A DNA stretch of 64,000 bases, from assembly GCA_949361645.1 (NCBI GenBank), contig OX442427.1, positions 4,220,016 through 4,284,015 on the forward strand, in the 5' to 3' direction. Shown here piece by piece: positions 62,403 to 64,000 of the stretch (its first letter is position 1; every line of letters begins with the position of its first letter). The translations under genes and the position numbers were made by a program. The notes under the pieces are model-generated. The model was not told the DNA's origin, made no database searches, and saw nothing but the letters and a program-made list of their open reading frames with translations. This DNA is from Spongilla lacustris (taxonomy: Eukaryota > Porifera > Demospongiae > Spongillida > Spongillidae).

Positions 62403-64000
62403 TATCATTGAGATATTTACAATGCATGCAGTATCATTAAAATCATAATAACGACTTTTAATAAATAAACCATTACTGGTAAGTAAATCTAGATCCATGT
62501 GGATAGTATGTCTGAGTGCATTAGATTTAATTTACCATTGAATGGTTTATGATAAACCATGTTAAACCACAGGTCTTATTTCTACAATGAGATATTCACC
62601 ATGTTAAACCATAAGTGTTGTTTCTAAACTGAGATATTCACAATACATGTTTTATCATTAAAATCATAATAACGACTTTTAATAATTAAACCATTACTGG
62701 TTATTAAAGCTAGATCCATGTCGATAGTATGTCTGAGTGTATATAATTTAATTTACCATTGAATGGTTTATGATAAACCATGTTAAACCATAAGTGTTAT
62801 TTCTACATTGAGATATTCACAATGCATGTAGTATCATTAAAATCATAATAACGACTTTCAATAATTAAACCATTACAGGTTAGTAAATCTGAGTTTTAAC
62901 AATTAAACCATTACTAGTTAGTAAATCTAGATACATATGGATAGTATATCTGAGTGCATTAGATTTAATTTACCATTGAATTGTTTATGATAAACCATGT
63001 TAAACCATAAGTGTTGTTTCTAGATTGAGATACTTACAATGCGAGTAGTATCATTTAAATCATAATAACGACTTTTAATAACTAAACCATTACTGGTTAG
63101 TAAATCTAGATCCATGTGGATAGTATGTCTGAGTGCATTAGATTTAATTTACCATTGAATGGTTTATGATAAACCATGTTAAACCACAGGTCTTATTTCT
63201 ACATTGAGATATTAACAATACATGTAGAATCATTAAAATCAAGATAACGACTTTTAATAATTAAACCATTACTGGTTTGTAAAACTAGATCCATGTGGAT
63301 AGAATGTCTGAGTGTATAAGATTTAATTTTCCATTGAATAGTTTATGATAAACCATGTTAAACCATAAGTGTTATTTCTACATTGAGATATTCACAATGC
63401 ATGTAGCATCATTAGAATCATAATAACGACTTTTAATAATTAAACCATTACTTGTCAGTAAATCTAGATACATAAGGATAGTATGTCTGAGTGCATTAGA
63501 TTTAATTTACCATTGAATGGTTTATGATAATCCATGTCAAACCATAAGTGTTATTCCTACATTGAGATATTCACAATGCATGTAGTATCATTAAAATCAT
63601 AATAACGACTTTTAACAATTAAACCATTACTGGTTAGTAAATCTAGATACATAAGGATAGTATGTCTGAGTGCATTAGATTTAATTTACCATTGAAAGGT
63701 TTATGATAAACCATGTTAAACCATGTGTTATTTCTACATTGAGATACTCACAATGGACGTAGTACCATTAAAATCATAATACGAACTTTTAACAATTAAA
63801 CCATTACTGGTTAGTAAATCTAGATACATAAGGATAGTATGTCTGAGTGCATTAGATTTAATTTACCATTGAATGGTTTATGATAATCCATGTTAAACCA
63901 TAGGTGTTATTCCTACATTGAGATATTCACAATGTATGTAGTATCATTAAAATCATAATAACGACATTTAACAATTTAACCATTACTTGTTAGTAAATCT
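62403..64000 (-). repeat. Satellite S2, block A3 (runs off the window)
   Basis: Matches 46,014-47,611 at offset 16,389 with no difference in the stretches I compared by eye. The array therefore continues beyond base 64,000, probably into a third B block. Confidence 0.95.

Noticed and set aside
1..64000. tRNA, rRNA or other structured RNA genes
   Set aside because: No cloverleaf with A/B boxes, no rRNA landmark and no snRNA motif was noticed on either strand by eye.

Overview
The window looks like repeat-rich, gene-poor chromosomal DNA of an animal, probably a marine invertebrate. A sponge is plausible, but I cannot prove a species. The evidence is eukaryotic-type transposons (Tc1/mariner, Ty3/Gypsy, an integrase-core gene with GT-AG introns), CCAAT and TATA promoter motifs, TG/CA-rich and CpG-poor DNA suggesting methylation, and two unrelated satellite families of nucleosomal monomer length. 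I see no intact host protein-coding gene, no tRNA or rRNA gene, and no CRISPR array.

Region 1 (1-15,900). Satellite S1 has a monomer of about 176 bp in two alternating subtypes. It lies head-on in two arms, forward at 1-5,880 and reversed at 10,450-14,512. Part of the arms is almost identical and mirrored, with coordinates summing to about 14,275. A block of about 270 bp (block X), followed by a 26-bp minisatellite or its remnant, occurs once in each orientation (5,890-6,515 and 14,921-14,520). Between the arms is a Tc1/mariner transposase with D-41-D spacing of catalytic residues. It has a recognisable promoter (three E2F/CCAAT modules and a TATA box) and is killed by two in-frame stop codons. 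A CpG-rich promoter-like segment lies at about 14,650-15,700, and a lone mariner-type end at 15,879-15,900.

Region 2 (15,900-24,060) is mostly non-coding. It contains a palindromic 33-bp minisatellite, an extreme C33A23 tract inside one arm of an old inverted repeat, and the last two exons of a broken animal integrase-core gene on the minus strand. A second, more decayed copy of the last exon lies nearby. The intron between the two exons carries two strong hairpins.

Region 3 (24,060-27,895) has a six-copy 21-bp repeat and a decayed Ty3/Gypsy retrotransposon: gag, zinc knuckles, protease remnant, RT, RNase H and the integrase zinc-binding domain. The integrase core and both LTRs were not found. 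An inverted repeat with 26-bp arms ends exactly where the next satellite begins.

Region 4 (27,896-64,000) is one unbroken AT-rich satellite (S2), with a monomer of about 179 bp and roughly 200 monomers. It flips orientation at about 30,016, 46,014, 47,878 and 62,403. This makes an A(-)/B(+) macro-unit of 16-18 kb that repeats almost identically. Nested inside are higher-order repeats of 358, 1,606, 1,848 and 2,432 bp whose copy number differs between the macro-copies. This inverted, multi-level array is the most striking structure in the window. It could be centromeric or heterochromatic DNA, or partly an assembly product.
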